Of a DNA stretch of 64,000 nt, positions 1 to 11,231 are shown piece by piece (positions within the stretch are counted from its first letter, which is position 1; each line of letters starts with the position of its first letter). The notes beneath the pieces are model-generated. The model ran no database searches, had not been told where the DNA came from, and saw only the letters and a program-made list of their open reading frames with translations. Made by a program: the position numbers and the translations under genes. Origin of the DNA: Anisus vortex (taxonomy: Eukaryota; Mollusca; Gastropoda; Planorbidae); assembly GCA_949126835.1 (NCBI GenBank), contig OX421494.1:22962196-23026195 (forward strand). The letters run 5' to 3'.

Positions 1-841
1 ATGTACTGTATAAATGAGCAACGCCATCTGAAAGGTATGAGCTGCTCATCCACAGTCAGTGAAGCTCCAGGAACAGTACTTTTGGAGGTTGGCAAGGTGG
101 AGGTCCAACACTTCGCTGATTGGAGCGAGCTTGTCAGTTTCTTGTCTTCTGCGACGGGTGTCTTTGTTGTCAAACCTCAATGTGTTTAACAGCTGGAAAC
201 ATCTGTTCTTTGACATTGTGGCTCGCACAAAATCTTGCCCAATGAGAGCTCCCATATTATAGTCAGGTTTACTTTGCTCTGTTTCTGAGCACCCAGGAAG
301 ACAAGAATACAGATGAGCCCTCTGATCTCTACATCGTCTATCTCCTTCCATGCATCTCCTCTCTGCCTTTTTCCTTCTTCATTTGTGTATTTCACAATCA
401 GCTTGATCGTGTCTCTGCAAGGCTTTTGGCATTGTGTGTGTTTGGAATACGATTCCGCGGAAGAGTCACAATATTTGACCTTGTAGTTTGAGCATTTGGT
501 GCCATAGGGGTACTTTTCCACTCTGTGCCATCTTTCCCATAGTAACTTCTTGTTCTGACTACAGTTCCATCAACTAGTTCTTCAGAAATGGAAGAGTTCA
601 AGTTTGGGTCAATGCTTTCTTCCTCACTAGCACTAGATCGAGAATCATCATCACTGAAAGGGACAAACTCATCTTCATCACTCATTTCACCTTCACTATA
701 CTGATCAGCATCAGTATCATCTTCTTCTCTGTCAATAGCTCTGACTTGATCAACAAGATCTCCTGCATCATCAACTCCAACTTGAAGTAAATCAAAAATA
801 TTTCTGCTTGAACCAGGCCTAGATTCTTCACCAGCCGCCAT
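1..841 (-). pseudogene. piggyBac (DDE_Tnp_1_7) transposase, N-terminal half, frameshifted and partial
   Basis: Starting at the ATG at 841 (MAAGEES), an acidic N-terminal region rich in D, E and S (about residues 20-90) is followed by the piggyBac-typical segment DGTEWKSTP near 505-535. In other frames come WKEID (about 330-350), MSKNRCFQLLNTLRFD (about 190-235), DKLAPI (about 135) and LTVDEQLIPFR (about 30-65). These are in the right order for the family but need at least two frame changes (about 400-520 and 58-75), so the copy is dead. The catalytic aspartate region would lie beyond the left edge. The host protein PGBD is an alternative, but the TTAA end next to it favours a transposon. Confidence 0.8.
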
Positions 842-956
842 TTTGATTTTACTCCAGGGGACATAATTAACAATGCCTGCTTGAACTAACATAAACAAAG
901 AATATCTATAACTTGTGATATATGACTCCTCTATATAAAAGTATGACCCAAACAGT

Positions 957-1223
957 GGAACATGAAGTATGAATGTGCATTTACTTTTTTTTCCCTATTT
1001 AAGAGTATGACCAAAAAAATGGAACACGAGGTACGATTTGAGTTTTTTTTTTTGTTGGTCAATTGCTCTAAAATGGAAAACCTAATATCAAGGACAATAT
1101 TATTTTATGATGTAAAAATGGTTAATTGGAGATGTCACAGAAGATGGATACTGTACTTTGACTGGTTGCTGAGCAATTGTGTAAACAAACCCTTGTGTTC
1201 CCTTTTTTGGAACACGAAGTATG
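957..1223. repeat. Subterminal repeats of the piggyBac element
   Basis: The 15-mer GGAACACGAAGTATG occurs at 1209-1223 as part of the terminal repeat. Diverged copies in the same orientation lie at 957-971 and 1021-1035. The preceding GTATGACC also recurs near 941 and 1005. Repeated subterminal motifs are usual transposase-binding sites in piggyBac elements. That role is inferred here. Confidence 0.6.
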
Positions 1224-1234
1224 GCTAGGGTTAA

Positions 1235-1811
1235 AGTCTTAGCCACATATGAATGAAATTCTTTATCACATAGTTTTTGTTAATGTTTTACTCATCTCTA
1301 GGTGTTAAGGGCTGCCGGCAAGTATTGGAAGTATTGAAATTAAAATATTGAAAAGTTAACGAATTTATAATTAGATTAAGTACCGGTATATAACATGAAT
1401 AATACAATTGGTTTGATCTACTATAACCTGCCTTGGGTTCTAGTTTTTAAGTAATTGCATTCAAATATAGTTTTACTTTTAATAGGCAATAATGACATTG
1501 ACAATAAGCTCTGATATTATAATCTGAATTAACAATGAGTAGGCTAGACTCATAGGCCTATTTAACTTGATAAATTAAGTCAAAGATAATAATTAAGAGA
1601 TCCTACAGTAAATATATGCTTGTAATTCAGCGTAATCTCTTACTATGATTGTGTGTGTGAGAGAGAAAAATGGTTTGAAAAATAAAACTAATTTAAATGA
1701 TGGGCACTAGAAATGGTGATTCCCGATTTCCTCCCCTGAAATCATAATTGGTGGTTCCCACAGAATGGAAATATCAAATAACACCAATAACAGAATGTTT
1801 ATTCACTAGTC
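1235..1811. other. AT-rich gap, no gene seen
   Basis: AT-rich DNA between the piggyBac terminus and the hAT MITE. It has a short GT/GA run near 1650, and no ORF or repeat motif that I recognise. Confidence 0.6.
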
Positions 1812-2204
1812 CAGGGATCGGGAACCTATGGCTCGCGAGCCAGATGTGGCTCTATTGATGGCTGCATCTGGCTCGCAGACAAATGTTCGATTAAAAAAAA
1901 TGTTTCTTTAGACTCCTTTGATCTACATATTAATTGCATATCAATATTTCATTCTACAAATGAACTAGTCTACTGCAGCTCAGCATCAGAAGTGGTAAAG
2001 GAGATAAACTCCGCTGATCTAAAAAAAACAAAAACAAATAGCAACCCTGCATTCATTGTAATTAAAGGGAGATAAGTCTAGGACACATTTACTTAAATTT
2101 TTAGTTTTAAACATAATGAATGATAATGTATGGCTCCTACAGAATTACTTTTCAAAATATGGGATGTCTATGGCTCTCTCAGACAAAAAGGTTCCCGACC
2201 CCTG
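1812..2204. mobile_element. hAT-type MITE with perfect 8-bp target duplication
   Basis: The left end is CAGGGATCGGGAACCT and the right end is its near-exact inverted repeat (minus strand CAGGGGTCGGGAACCT). Direct repeats of CACTAGTC flank it at 1804-1811 and 2205-2212. The interior has no coding capacity. The ends resemble the widespread non-autonomous hAT family that reads 'CAGGGGTCGG...GGCTCGCGAGCC'. Superfamily from TIR and TSD length. Confidence 0.92.
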
Positions 2205-2839
2205 CACTAGTCTGTGGCAGCTCTAATTGACAAAAAAAAAAGTTGGTTTTGAAACATTTTTGATTTTGAAACATTTTGAATGGGCAGAATTCTGATTACT
2301 TCCATCATTTTTCAATCCAGCCCTTCCCTCCCTATGATTATGACAAACCACATATTATAGACTAATTAATTCAGTAAAGTACAAACTATTAATATCTTGC
2401 AGCTTTAGGTAGTTATGTAGAGTCTGTGTTCATAGTAATTTGTATTTTTGTTTGTGTGCGTGTGTGGTTTTTCTGCCCCTGCGAGTTGGTCTTCATTGTA
2501 TTTTTTTGGCAGTAAATGGCGTGCTATTTCTTGATCTTTCCGCCATGACCTGCTTCCGAAAGAAAAGACACGTAGGCTACTTGCAGTGTCGTAACTTATG
2601 GGGGAGAAATGGTGCGTGAGGGAAGGGGAGAAAAGATGTTTGTCTACCTAGAATATTTGTTTTTCATTTATTAGTAAGAACGTAAAGCAGACGCGAAGGG
2701 TGATGGAAACCAGTGATCTCTTAAATTTGACTTTGAGTCCATAATAACGTAATCAGTTTTTGTCCGCTATTTTGTTGGTCTCGACGTAGGCCCTATTGTT
2801 CTGTTACGCTACTTCGTCCTGATATTCTATCTTGTTTGT

Positions 2840-3200
2840 TATAGAAGCTGTTTCTATACAGAAGATTATTGCGGCCTACGTTCATCCATGGTCTGAGTCT
2901 AGTCTTGCATTTTGATTAGTATTTTAAATGATTTTAAATAGCTGCTTTTCCTGGTTTGTTCGGGTAACCCATTCCATGTCCGAATGCCACTCTGGAAAAA
3001 AAGAGTAGGTGTAGCCTACTTATATGCATTTGATCTTCCACATGGGATAAGAAAAGAGCTTTTTCTGAGCATTTTAATAGATTGTTATTGTGTTCTATTT
3101 GTGTTAGAATTTATAATCTGCCTTGTGTAGGTTATTATTAGCCTACTACTTTACTCTTCTGTCCTCTAGTGTTTCTAGGCTTAGTGATTTAAATATTAGT
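2840..3200 (+). repeat. Dispersed repeat family R1, copy 1
   Basis: This segment contains 'TTTCCTGGTTTGTTC', 'CCATTCCATG', 'TATATGCATTT' and 'GTCTGAGTCTAGTCTT', which recur in the same order near 30305-30640. The second half of that order recurs near 63400-63560. It is an interspersed repeat of unknown class. No terminal repeats or target duplications were resolved. Confidence 0.6.
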
Positions 3201-3472
3201 GTTACTCTTGTCAGTAGTGAATATTTGCTAGTAGTGAACCTCTTTTCTGAATTTGTTTAAATTAAGAAAAAAAAATATTCTTTAGTTAATGCGTCCCAAA
3301 CAGAAGTTGTAGACTGTAGACTATGATGCAGCCAACACTCTACTATTCTAACTCGTTGTGTAGGAGACTGTCATCACATCCATCACTGTATGCGTGCCTT
3401 GAGTTGAAGTGTCATTCCCAGTCTTATGAACCCTCCCACACACACATTAATATATGTATACAGCGACGAACT

Positions 3473-3484
3473 CTCTCTCTCTCT

Positions 3485-3523
<39 letters not shown>
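3473..3523 (+). repeat. (CT)n microsatellite
   Basis: About 50 bp of CT dinucleotides with small interruptions, followed by a short TATATA run. Confidence 0.9.
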
Positions 3524-3534
<11 letters not shown>

Positions 3535-3599
3535 GTAATGCATAGGCCTATAAAAATATAGTAAATGTATCAACATGTACATCAGAACAAAATGAAAGT

Positions 3600-4495
3600 G
3601 GACCGGGCCGGGGGGGGGGGGGAGGTCAATCAATGTGTAGGCCTATATGTCGCGTGTGATGTTACCTTGTAAATCCACGAATATTTTGTGTGTGTGTGAA
3701 AACGTTACGTAGTCACAAAATCATAAAGTCATTTCCGTAACGTGTGTTGGCTGGGCATGAAACAACACCCTTTGATCCTAATGTAACGCAGTGTCTTTTT
3801 GTTATGTTATGGGCACGTTTTAATATATAGGCCTATACAATGGACATATTAGTTATTTGAAGCGATAGCCATCTTACTGCCGCTGAAAGTAATCATAACT
3901 GGTGTGTCACGTGACCACCGTAAGTACGTTGACTAGACTGTCGGCGAAACAACAGTTTCAAGAACTAGACTACGTAAGTAAGGCCTCTTTGTTGTTTTTT
4001 CTAAGCTTAGCCTACGTGTTGTGCGACTCACTTCCAGGTACATTATCTAATAATATAATAACAACAATAATATAGGCCTATAAATCGTTTTTTTTTATGA
4101 TTAACTTGTTATTATTCTTTTTATTAATCGATACGTTTATTTATAGCCGAATTTAAGAAACTAATAACTAGGCCCTCTGATATTATAATTCTGGTTGGCC
4201 TATTATTAATTAGTCATATATGCTTTTGGCCTAAGATCTAACAAGGTTATAATTTGACATAGGATTATAGACGCAGTGTAAGACATGACTATCTTAAACA
4301 GATCGATTTCACAGGAGGCCCTATCACTAAAAAAGAAATGTACATTTGACAAGAGTCCATTATTCATTATAGGCCTACCTCCTCGTCCTCAGATAACTTT
4401 CAATTACCTGCACATTATAGCCTGAAGGAAAGATTTAGACTATAGGCCTATATATATATATTTATTCTGGCAAACTCTATCATATCTGTGGTTTT
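3600..4495. other. Gene-free AT-rich stretch with many TAGGCCTA sites
   Basis: A G homopolymer near 3609-3621 and AT-rich sequence with repeated TAGGCCTA (about 3637, 3828, 4072, 4370, 4444). No coding or RNA gene signal. Confidence 0.5.
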
Positions 4496-4499
4496 ATGC

Positions 4500-5335
4500 C
4501 ATGCTATTCCGTTGGATCATCTAGTATCTTCCTTCTCTGTCTTCCTCTGTACGGTTTATTTCCCTCCAGCTTTCCAGTTATTATGATGTTTTCTATGTTT
4601 TCTTTTCTAATTATGTGGCCTACTAACGTTGATTTTCTTTTCATGATTTTTACAATTCTTTCTCTGTTAGCGTTTGACATTTTGAGCACCTCCACATTAG
4701 ATATTTTCTCTGTCCATGCCACTCGTTACATTCTTCTATAGCCTAGAGCCACATCTCTGCACTTTCCAAACATGCAGTCATTTTTTTTTTTTTCAATGTC
4801 CATACCTCACAGCCATATAATAAAATTCGTTCTATGTAGCCATTTAGTACTTTTTTTCCTTGTTTCTATCACTAATGATCTGTTTCTTAATAGCCTATAT
4901 TTTTCATTTTCATGAAGGCACCTTTGGCTTGTGCAATTCTAGCCTTTATTTCAATCTCACAGCGCCCATCTGATGTAATCAGTGTCCCCAAGTATTTCAA
5001 TTTATCTACTTGCTTTAATACATTTAATACATGGTTGTTTATTTTTACTTGGCATACTGGGCAGGTAGCCTTCTTGTTATAACCATAGTTTCCGTTTTTC
5101 TTATATTTAAATCCAATCCCCTTTTTTTCACTTACTACCACGTCTAACAATCTTTGGAAGTCAATTTCACTTTCCGTCATCTTGACAGTATCATCAGCAT
5201 ATCTCAGATTGTTTATAATGTGTCCGCCTATTTTAATGCCGGGAAGTTCTCTCATAGAGGGCATAATCAGTTCACTATACAAGTTAAACAAGTCCTGTGA
5301 CAGAACACATCCCTGGCGTACTCCTCTCTTAATCT
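4500..5335 (-). pseudogene. Non-LTR retrotransposon (LINE) reverse transcriptase, 3' part, degenerate
   Basis: Read leftwards, the minus strand encodes the motifs RGVRQGC and FNLYSE (about 5260-5325) and INNLRYADDT, which holds the YADD catalytic box (about 5180-5215). Next are KYLGTLITSDGR (about 4965-5005) and ARIAQAKGAFMKM (about 4905-4945). Beyond a stop come EVWTLKK (about 4770-4790), AWTEKISNVEVLKM (about 4675-4720), LVGHIIRKE (about 4605-4635) and RGRQRR (about 4535-4555). This is the order of the palm/thumb and C-terminal region of a LINE ORF2 of the kind abundant in molluscs and cnidarians. Stops and frame changes (for example near 4880 and 4740) show it is dead. It is 5'-truncated near 5335. 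Confidence 0.85.
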
Positions 5336-5434
5336 ACTGAAATTTGGTGAAGTTATTATCCGATCTCAATACTGTTTTTTTATCCCAATAAATGTTTTGA
5401 TAACCCGTAAATCTTTTGTAGGGAAGGTAATAAG

Positions 5435-5903
5435 CAGGGCTGTGGAGTCGGAGTCGAGGAGTCGGATGAAATTTTGGGTATCTGGAATCGGAGTCGGCAA
5501 ACAATGCAGTGCATACAGGAGCTGTCCCTCCACAAAAAAAGTCAAATAATGATGTCCGGATATTGTAATTCAATAAGAGTTCTCCACACAGAACGAATAT
5601 TTACACATTGCATAAACTAGCATTAAAGATTTAGAATATCACAACCATCGAATTATCCAAGATTCTCCTTTAATGTTTTGTATTATCCTGTTTAAAGGCA
5701 AGAACCTCACCGGAAACTTGTTTGCGCCGCAGCCCGTCTCCGCAATCGTTGAAGCTGATGAAAGGTCACCAAAGCTACACTCAATCAATATTCTCCGTTG
5801 AAGCTGATGAAAGGTCGCCAAAGCTACACTCAATCAATATTCTCCGTTATGAGATTTAGTTCAATGTATTATAACAAAATTACCCTTATTACTCAATAAT
5901 TAC
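5435..5903 (+). mobile_element. hAT end of the CAGGGCTG/GGAGTCGG family, one-sided fragment
   Basis: It begins CAGGGCTGTGGAGTCGG followed by repeated GGAGTCGGAGTCG blocks, matching the terminus of the complete element at 53765-55243. No matching right terminus was found, so the copy is truncated or interrupted (a second hAT inserts at 5904). Confidence 0.6.
5748..5845 (+). repeat. 49-bp tandem duplication
   Basis: Two adjacent 49-bp copies starting GTTGAAGCTGATGAAAGG at 5748 and 5797. They differ at one base (A/G near 5768/5817). Confidence 0.9.
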
Positions 5904-6663
5904 TAGGGATGTTAAAACCGGTTTGTTTTCAAAACCGGTTTTCGAATCGATAAAACCGGTTTAAAACCGGATTTCGGCCCCCCCCCCGACCAGAAAAGCC
6001 AAATGTGCGTAGTTTTGTAGGTATATTTGAAAAATAGTTCAAACTTAATTATTGTTTGCAGGGCATTCAGATGTTGATTTGTGTAAATACAATATAATTT
6101 TGTACACTTTACCATTAAATTCCTTTACAAAAATCTGGGCTGATTGATTAAAACTGATATTAGTTTTCAATAGTGATAATCTAATTTCCGATTATCGTTG
6201 ACCATAATATTAAGAAGCGTATGAAGAGGATTACGATGTTAATCCAGGATGCTTCGTATGAAGGTGCGTACTCAATCCAAAAGGTACTGCCACCGCTCAG
6301 GCTTAGGCTTATCTGTTGGGAACATAGTTTACACCGAGCCATCGTTAAATAATTTTTTTCCAAGATGAGCCGAAAAGTAAAAAGATTCATGTTAATTGTA
6401 ACTGTAACTTAACATTTGGTTTGATCTTGTTTTTATCGCAAACCATAGCTGGTATTTGGAAAAAAATAAAAAAAATATTTAAAACTAAATAGTGTTAGCA
6501 AGGCATTTCAAGAATTGTTTAGTGCAAATCCAACATTATTTATTTAAAATATTTCCATCAGAACAAAAAAGAAAAGGGTTGCTACCACTGAGCTATATAT
6601 ACATGGAGTGCTCAAGCAATTAAAATAGAGAAGAAAAAATGGGAGAAAATGCGGACTTGTTAA

Positions 6664-7111
6664 AGACCAAGTGAAGAGCTTTTTATCAAAATTGAGTTAA
6701 CATTTGATTTTGATAGTAAATAGTGTATTCAGTATCTGAATGTTAAAAAAAAATTTATACAAAATATCAAAGATACATTTTAAGTAATTAGTTCAATATT
6801 TGCACTTAAATGTGTGTGTTTTTCGGATGATTACTCCAAATCTCGTAGCCATTTGAGATGTTTTTATTTCCGGCAATATAGGAAAGTGACGTAACATAAA
6901 GGATTCCGACTAGGAAAAATGAATATTGTCACGTGTTTTGAATCTATTGCCACATGTTTTGAATCTTTTCCCGGTTCTTATTTTTAACAAAATGGTTAAA
7001 TATAGATTTATAGCGTCTATTTTTATTTATTTATTTCCCTTGTGATACGTCACTGCCGTATGAGGCTATTCCAAATCTCGTTCCTTTGAGAAAAACCTCT
7101 TCACTTGGTCT
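6664..7111. mobile_element. Nested TTAA-flanked inverted-repeat element A
   Basis: The inverted ends AGACCAAGTGAAGAG (6664 and, inverted, up to 7111) are flanked by TTAA at 6660-6663 and 7112-7115. The length is 448 bp, with no ORF of note. The TTAA target suggests a piggyBac-like mobiliser, but the ends do not start CCC, so the superfamily is open. Confidence 0.7.
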
Positions 7112-7115
7112 TTAA

Positions 7116-8023
7116 TATAGATAGGTGCACCCTGTCCTGAACTATATATACATAAAATTTGAAAACTTTTTGTAATTGCGTCATTGTAATTTGATAAAAA
7201 TTAACTATTTTATATAGACTTTATATATACTCTCTTATACTAGTGTTGTGTTAATTTAAATAAGTACCGGCTTCATTTTTAAAAGTGTTTTGATTTTTAA
7301 TAAAACTACATTTTGTTTAAAGTTAAGGAAAAATTGAAAAAAACATTAAGAAAAAAATATGTTTGAATATGAGAACAAAAATGTAATCATAGTCTACTTT
7401 TTATGTCCAATGCTAAAACTGTAGAGATGATATATTTAAAATTGATGAAGATTTAGTAAATGATCAAAATGTTATACTATGGTAATTGTATGCTATGGCT
7501 ACTGCTATGAATTTTATCGTGTGAATAAACAAATTGAAACTAATTACAAGTTTGGTTACTATACTTTTAATTTAAATCTCAATACATAATGTAAGCTCAT
7601 AGCGCATTTCACATACAGCCTAACTAAAAAGAGCACATAAACCAATTTATTAAGTCCGCAATTGTATCTTAATGGAAAAAAATTCCGTTATTGAATTAGG
7701 AGAACTGACTGTTGAAGCCAATGTTTCTGTATGACTTGGGTCCAAAGCACTTGAAGTGTTGGGCAACTGGAATGGATTTGCATTGAAACTGGGCATATCT
7801 TTCCGTGAAATCAATTTCAAAACATTTAACTCTTTCCCTAATTTAAGGCAAATTAAGATAGACGAGCATTTTCAGAAGTACACTAGTTATATTAAAACAA
7901 TTAACTCGTTTGGTATCACTAACATCAAATTTGGAGAATTTAATTGAAGGAAGATAATTAAACCATTAAACCGTTTTCAAATTTTATGTATATATAGTTC
8001 AGGACAGGGTGCACCTATCTATA
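7116..8023. mobile_element. Nested element B with identical 51-bp terminal inverted repeats
   Basis: The left repeat 7116-7166 and right repeat 7973-8023 are perfect reverse complements over 51 bp (outer end TATAGATAGGTGCACC). Flanks are TTAA at 7112-7115 and 8024-8027. A TA target one step inwards would fit too. The interior is AT-rich with only a 63-codon unrecognised ORF. It abuts element A, sharing the TTAA at 7112-7115. Confidence 0.8.
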
Positions 8024-8174
8024 TTAAAAAGTCCGCATTTTCTCCTACAATTTACTTCCTTTGAGCACTCCATACATTAGAGCTCAGTGGTTGATACCAA
8101 CAAACCGAAATCCGGTTATGTTTCAAAACCGGAATCCGGTATTCCGGTTTTCGTTTAACATCCCTAATAATTAC

Positions 8175-9054
8175 ACAACAAAAATTAACATCACCGCCAT
8201 TATTTCATTATTAGTATTTTTGTTCACAACGACGTTTAGAAGAATTGATACAAAGTAATCATACAAACTGGGTAGTTAATGTAATGTTCAGAAAATGTGC
8301 ATATATTATATTAGTGATATAATATTTATACAATTTTCAACTTCTTTTTGACAGTTTGGTCATTATAAAGTTTTAATTTGTAGACCATTTAGTCTTTTAT
8401 AAAATAAAAATTAAAAAACATTATATTATTAGAAATATGGACGGAAAGAAAAGTAGCTAATTATATCCCTTTAATAAAAATAAAGATTCTAAATTTGATT
8501 CAAAAGTGATGCCAAACAAGTAATGTTTTGTAATATAGGCCTAACAAATATTACTGACTAATTAATATTTCTTTATATAAACTAGCGTGTTGGTATTCAT
8601 TACAAGATTTAATTATTAGAGGTATAAAATTAATTTACGTTAAATAGTTGTAAGTAAACATTTCCTGCATTAGTTATTTGTCCATTCAACCTTGAGGAGT
8701 TTATCTCTTAAACAATTTTGCACATCGATGACCATTTCATTAAAGGTTAAAAATTCAACTGGCTACGTTTTAAAATGTCTCTACACTTAATTAAAAAAAA
8801 GTATCATCATCTAAGAAGGTCGTAGTAAGATTAAGCCAGTTATGCTTGATTAGGTATGAAAAAATCAATTTGAAAGTCTTGAAACTCCGCTTTGAGTGCT
8901 TCGATGTGCTTCTGAAAAAGCCCAACAATCTATCTGAATATATGCCTTTTGTAAAAAGAAGTACATATAGTTAAATGTTGTGAAATTGATTTTACTCAAT
9001 ATAAATACTGCTGAAAAATATAGTTGTTTTTATTTTCATCAATAATAAAACACC
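8175..9054. other. AT-rich stretch without genes
   Basis: Very AT-rich sequence after the hAT element. I see no ORF, RNA gene or clear repeat boundary. Confidence 0.5.
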
Positions 9055-9115
9055 TCTTGGAGGTCTCTCGCGTGCCATTGAAAATCGCTCATCCTTAGGT
9101 TGCTGACCCCTTTTC
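9055..9115. mobile_element. Possible degraded hAT terminus
   Basis: The minus strand from about 9112 reads GGGGTCAGCAACC and then has a 'GGCACGCGAGAG'-like block, recalling the hAT MITE ends seen at 1812-2204. No opposite end or target duplication found. Confidence 0.3.
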
Positions 9116-9297
9116 TAGTGGATACCAGGTCACAAGCAGGAACTTAGACTGGACAGGACCGGCCAACTGTTTGTGCCTAACTTTTACGGTGATGTATCAG
9201 TGGTGCGTGGACACAGCAGAGTTAGTTCTCCGAGCCCCAAAAGAGTACGCTCGCTCGCATTCTCAAAAAAGGTGGGGTTCAAGTCTGGTGTACTCAC

Positions 9298-9411
9298 CTT
9301 TCCTTTTACATGGCACGCCACGCCTCCGGCGTGCCGTGGGGTGGCTGGATCCCGGACAGAGTTTTTGATAACTTACTTCTATTGCGTTACGCCCCGGCTC
9401 TAGAGCTTCGG
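9298..9411 (-). CDS. Candidate internal exon of an unknown minus-strand gene (weak)
   Basis: On the minus strand a strong polypyrimidine tract and CAG acceptor end at 9412, and a consensus AAG/GTGAGT donor lies at 9297. The 114 bp between them are open for 38 codons (EALEPGRNAIEVSYQK... then an arginine-rich stretch). I do not recognise the peptide. No partner exons were found on either side, and no ATG opens the frame (a TAG lies just upstream). This may be chance or repeat-derived, since a degraded hAT-like end lies at about 9055-9115. Confidence 0.2.
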
Positions 9412-10423
9412 CTGAAAAAGAAAAGGCAAGAATCAATTGTATGATAACAAAGAAAATGTGTGCAGCTAGCACGTTTAAGGTCTACAAAATTATAAACAGG
9501 TTAAAAAAAAGCGTTAAGAAAAATATAGTTGTTGTTTTTTTAATGAGATAATTTATAGAAAGTCTATTGAGGCTAAAAAGTACCACGTCGGGTAATTAGT
9601 ACCGGTACCTATTTCCCTCTATAGCGAGGTACGGTTTAGCCGATTTAACATTGTCTATTGCTTCTGTGTTTTACCTGCAATAGAAAAGAAATCTAAATGT
9701 AGATCTACTTATTAATGAAGACTGAATAGTCAGCACACATAACAAGTATAAACAAGCCCTGTTTAACCAGACCTACAATGTATGAATAGAGACAGTGGTA
9801 AAAAAAACAAAAACATCAACTAGTGTAAAAAAAAATATAAATCGTGCATACCGTTTTATTTTCTTGTCCATGTCACCATTGTTCTATGGCAGTTGAAACT
9901 AATGTGCGTTAACGGATGTTAATTACAACTACAACCAGTAAAAATATGTTAAACGGCGTAAGTACGAGCTATCCAGCGGAACTAATTTACTAATTTACCC
10001 ACCTTTTCACGATTTGATTTTCTATGTAGCCTATTTATTAAAATATTAATTTATCGCCATATTGTGTTGCTCAAAGTTTTTAGAAATGTATTTTGGGCAA
10101 CATTGTTTTGACTAGCCGTTTACGGTGTCAATTTCTTTGCAGTCTTTTAAAACTAAATTCTTGGGAATGATTACACACTTCAGAATATATTTTTGATCAG
10201 AAAATGACACTTTGAAACTTTGACATGTTTAATTAAACTGATTTTTAATATTAACTTTTAATTATTAATAATCATTTAACATTTTAGTTTCTTTCTTCCA
10301 CATTATTTTGCAATTTGGCTGCATTTTGGCAGAAATGTAAAACAAAATGTCCAACCCAAATGCATTATGGTGAATTATAATTACTTCTTTTGGACGAGCA
10401 TATGTATAATGTATACTCATAGT

Positions 10424-10660
10424 CAGGGGCGAAGCCACAGGGGGGGCTGAGGGGGCTAAGCCCCCCCCCCCCCCTGGAATTTAAAAAACAATATTTTTTC
10501 AACAGATTTTGTTAAAAATAAGTACTAAATTTGCTAAAAATTTGGTAAATGTTTGTTACGCGAAAGTTCAGCCCCCCCCCCCCCCCCCCCCGGTATTCGG
10601 TAAATATTTGACACTCGAAAGTTCAGCCCCCCCTGGAAAAAATTTTTGCCTTCGCCCCTG
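10424..10660. mobile_element. hAT MITE, CAGGGGCGAAG family, copy 1
   Basis: 237 bp bounded by CAGGGGCGAAG and its inverted repeat, with CTCATAGT direct repeats at 10416-10423 and 10661-10668. It contains poly-C runs and the block 'GAAAGTTCAGCCCCCC' twice. Same family as 61076-61311 and the less perfect 20417-20593. Confidence 0.93.
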
Positions 10661-10689
10661 CTCATAGTTAGATGTTCAGACGATGTAGG

Positions 10690-10862
10690 CCTACATATCT
10701 AGATAGATTTAATACATAGACACATAGATACATTGGTAGTTTTGATAGATTGATAGATAGATAAATAGATAGACAGATAGATATACAGATAAATAGATAG
10801 ACAGATAAATAGATAAATAGATAAATAGATGCATAGATAGATAGATAGATGGTTTGACAGAT
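10690..10862 (+). repeat. GATA/GACA microsatellite
   Basis: Interrupted run of GATA, GACA and AAAT-type tetramers. Confidence 0.85.
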
Positions 10863-11025
10863 TATGCCTTCGATCAGATTATGTTAGTTTAGATTAGATT
10901 CATCTATCGATCAATACAGTCTACTCAATAACCAATAAACATGTAACAGGGCAAGAGATTGTCACACCCACCTTTAAAATGAAAGTGTCCACTGTGTGTA
11001 TTGGAACGGCAGTCATGCGTAACGG

Positions 11026-11231
11026 CAGTGGCGTAACTCGGGGGGGGGGGGGGGGGAGTCCAAATTCGAAAATTTCCCCGGGACCCTACTTGAGGGGGGC
11101 CCCCAAAGGAGTGTCCGAAAAGTTTTTTGCAAGGGACCCCAAAGGAGTGTCGAAAAAAAATAATTTTGCAGTGGCCCCTTAAGAGGCCAAGCCCACCCCC
11201 CTGGGCCCCCAAATCCTTAGCTACGCCACTA
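11026..11231. mobile_element. hAT MITE, AGTGGCGTA family
   Basis: 206 bp with inverted ends (C/T)AGTGGCGTA and 8-bp direct repeats CGTAACGG at 11018-11025 and 11232-11239. The interior is GC-rich with two imperfect CCCCAAAGGAGTGTC repeats. It lies 373 bp upstream of the GT31 start codon. Confidence 0.92.

Larger units (their letters stand above)
1..1230 (-). mobile_element. piggyBac-type DNA transposon, 5' portion, cut by the left window edge
   Basis: The element runs leftwards. Its outer end is at 1230, where the minus strand begins CCCTAGCC, and it abuts TTAA at 1231-1234, the target site of piggyBac elements. Reading inwards come subterminal repeats, then a start codon at 841 and a broken transposase frame. 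The other terminus and its TTAA lie outside the window, so the length is unknown. The assignment rests on the transposase motifs plus the TTAA/CCC end. Confidence 0.8.
5904..8166. mobile_element. hAT element (TAGGGATGTTAAA family), copy 1, with nested insertions
   Basis: The ends are TAGGGATGTTAAA and its inverted repeat, with ATAATTAC direct repeats at 5896-5903 and 8167-8174. The terminal parts are rich in AAACCGGT. The left 320 bp is clearly similar to the 496-bp copy at 54155-54650, so most of the length here is later insertions (6585-8100). No transposase is recognisable, so the element is non-autonomous. Confidence 0.9.
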
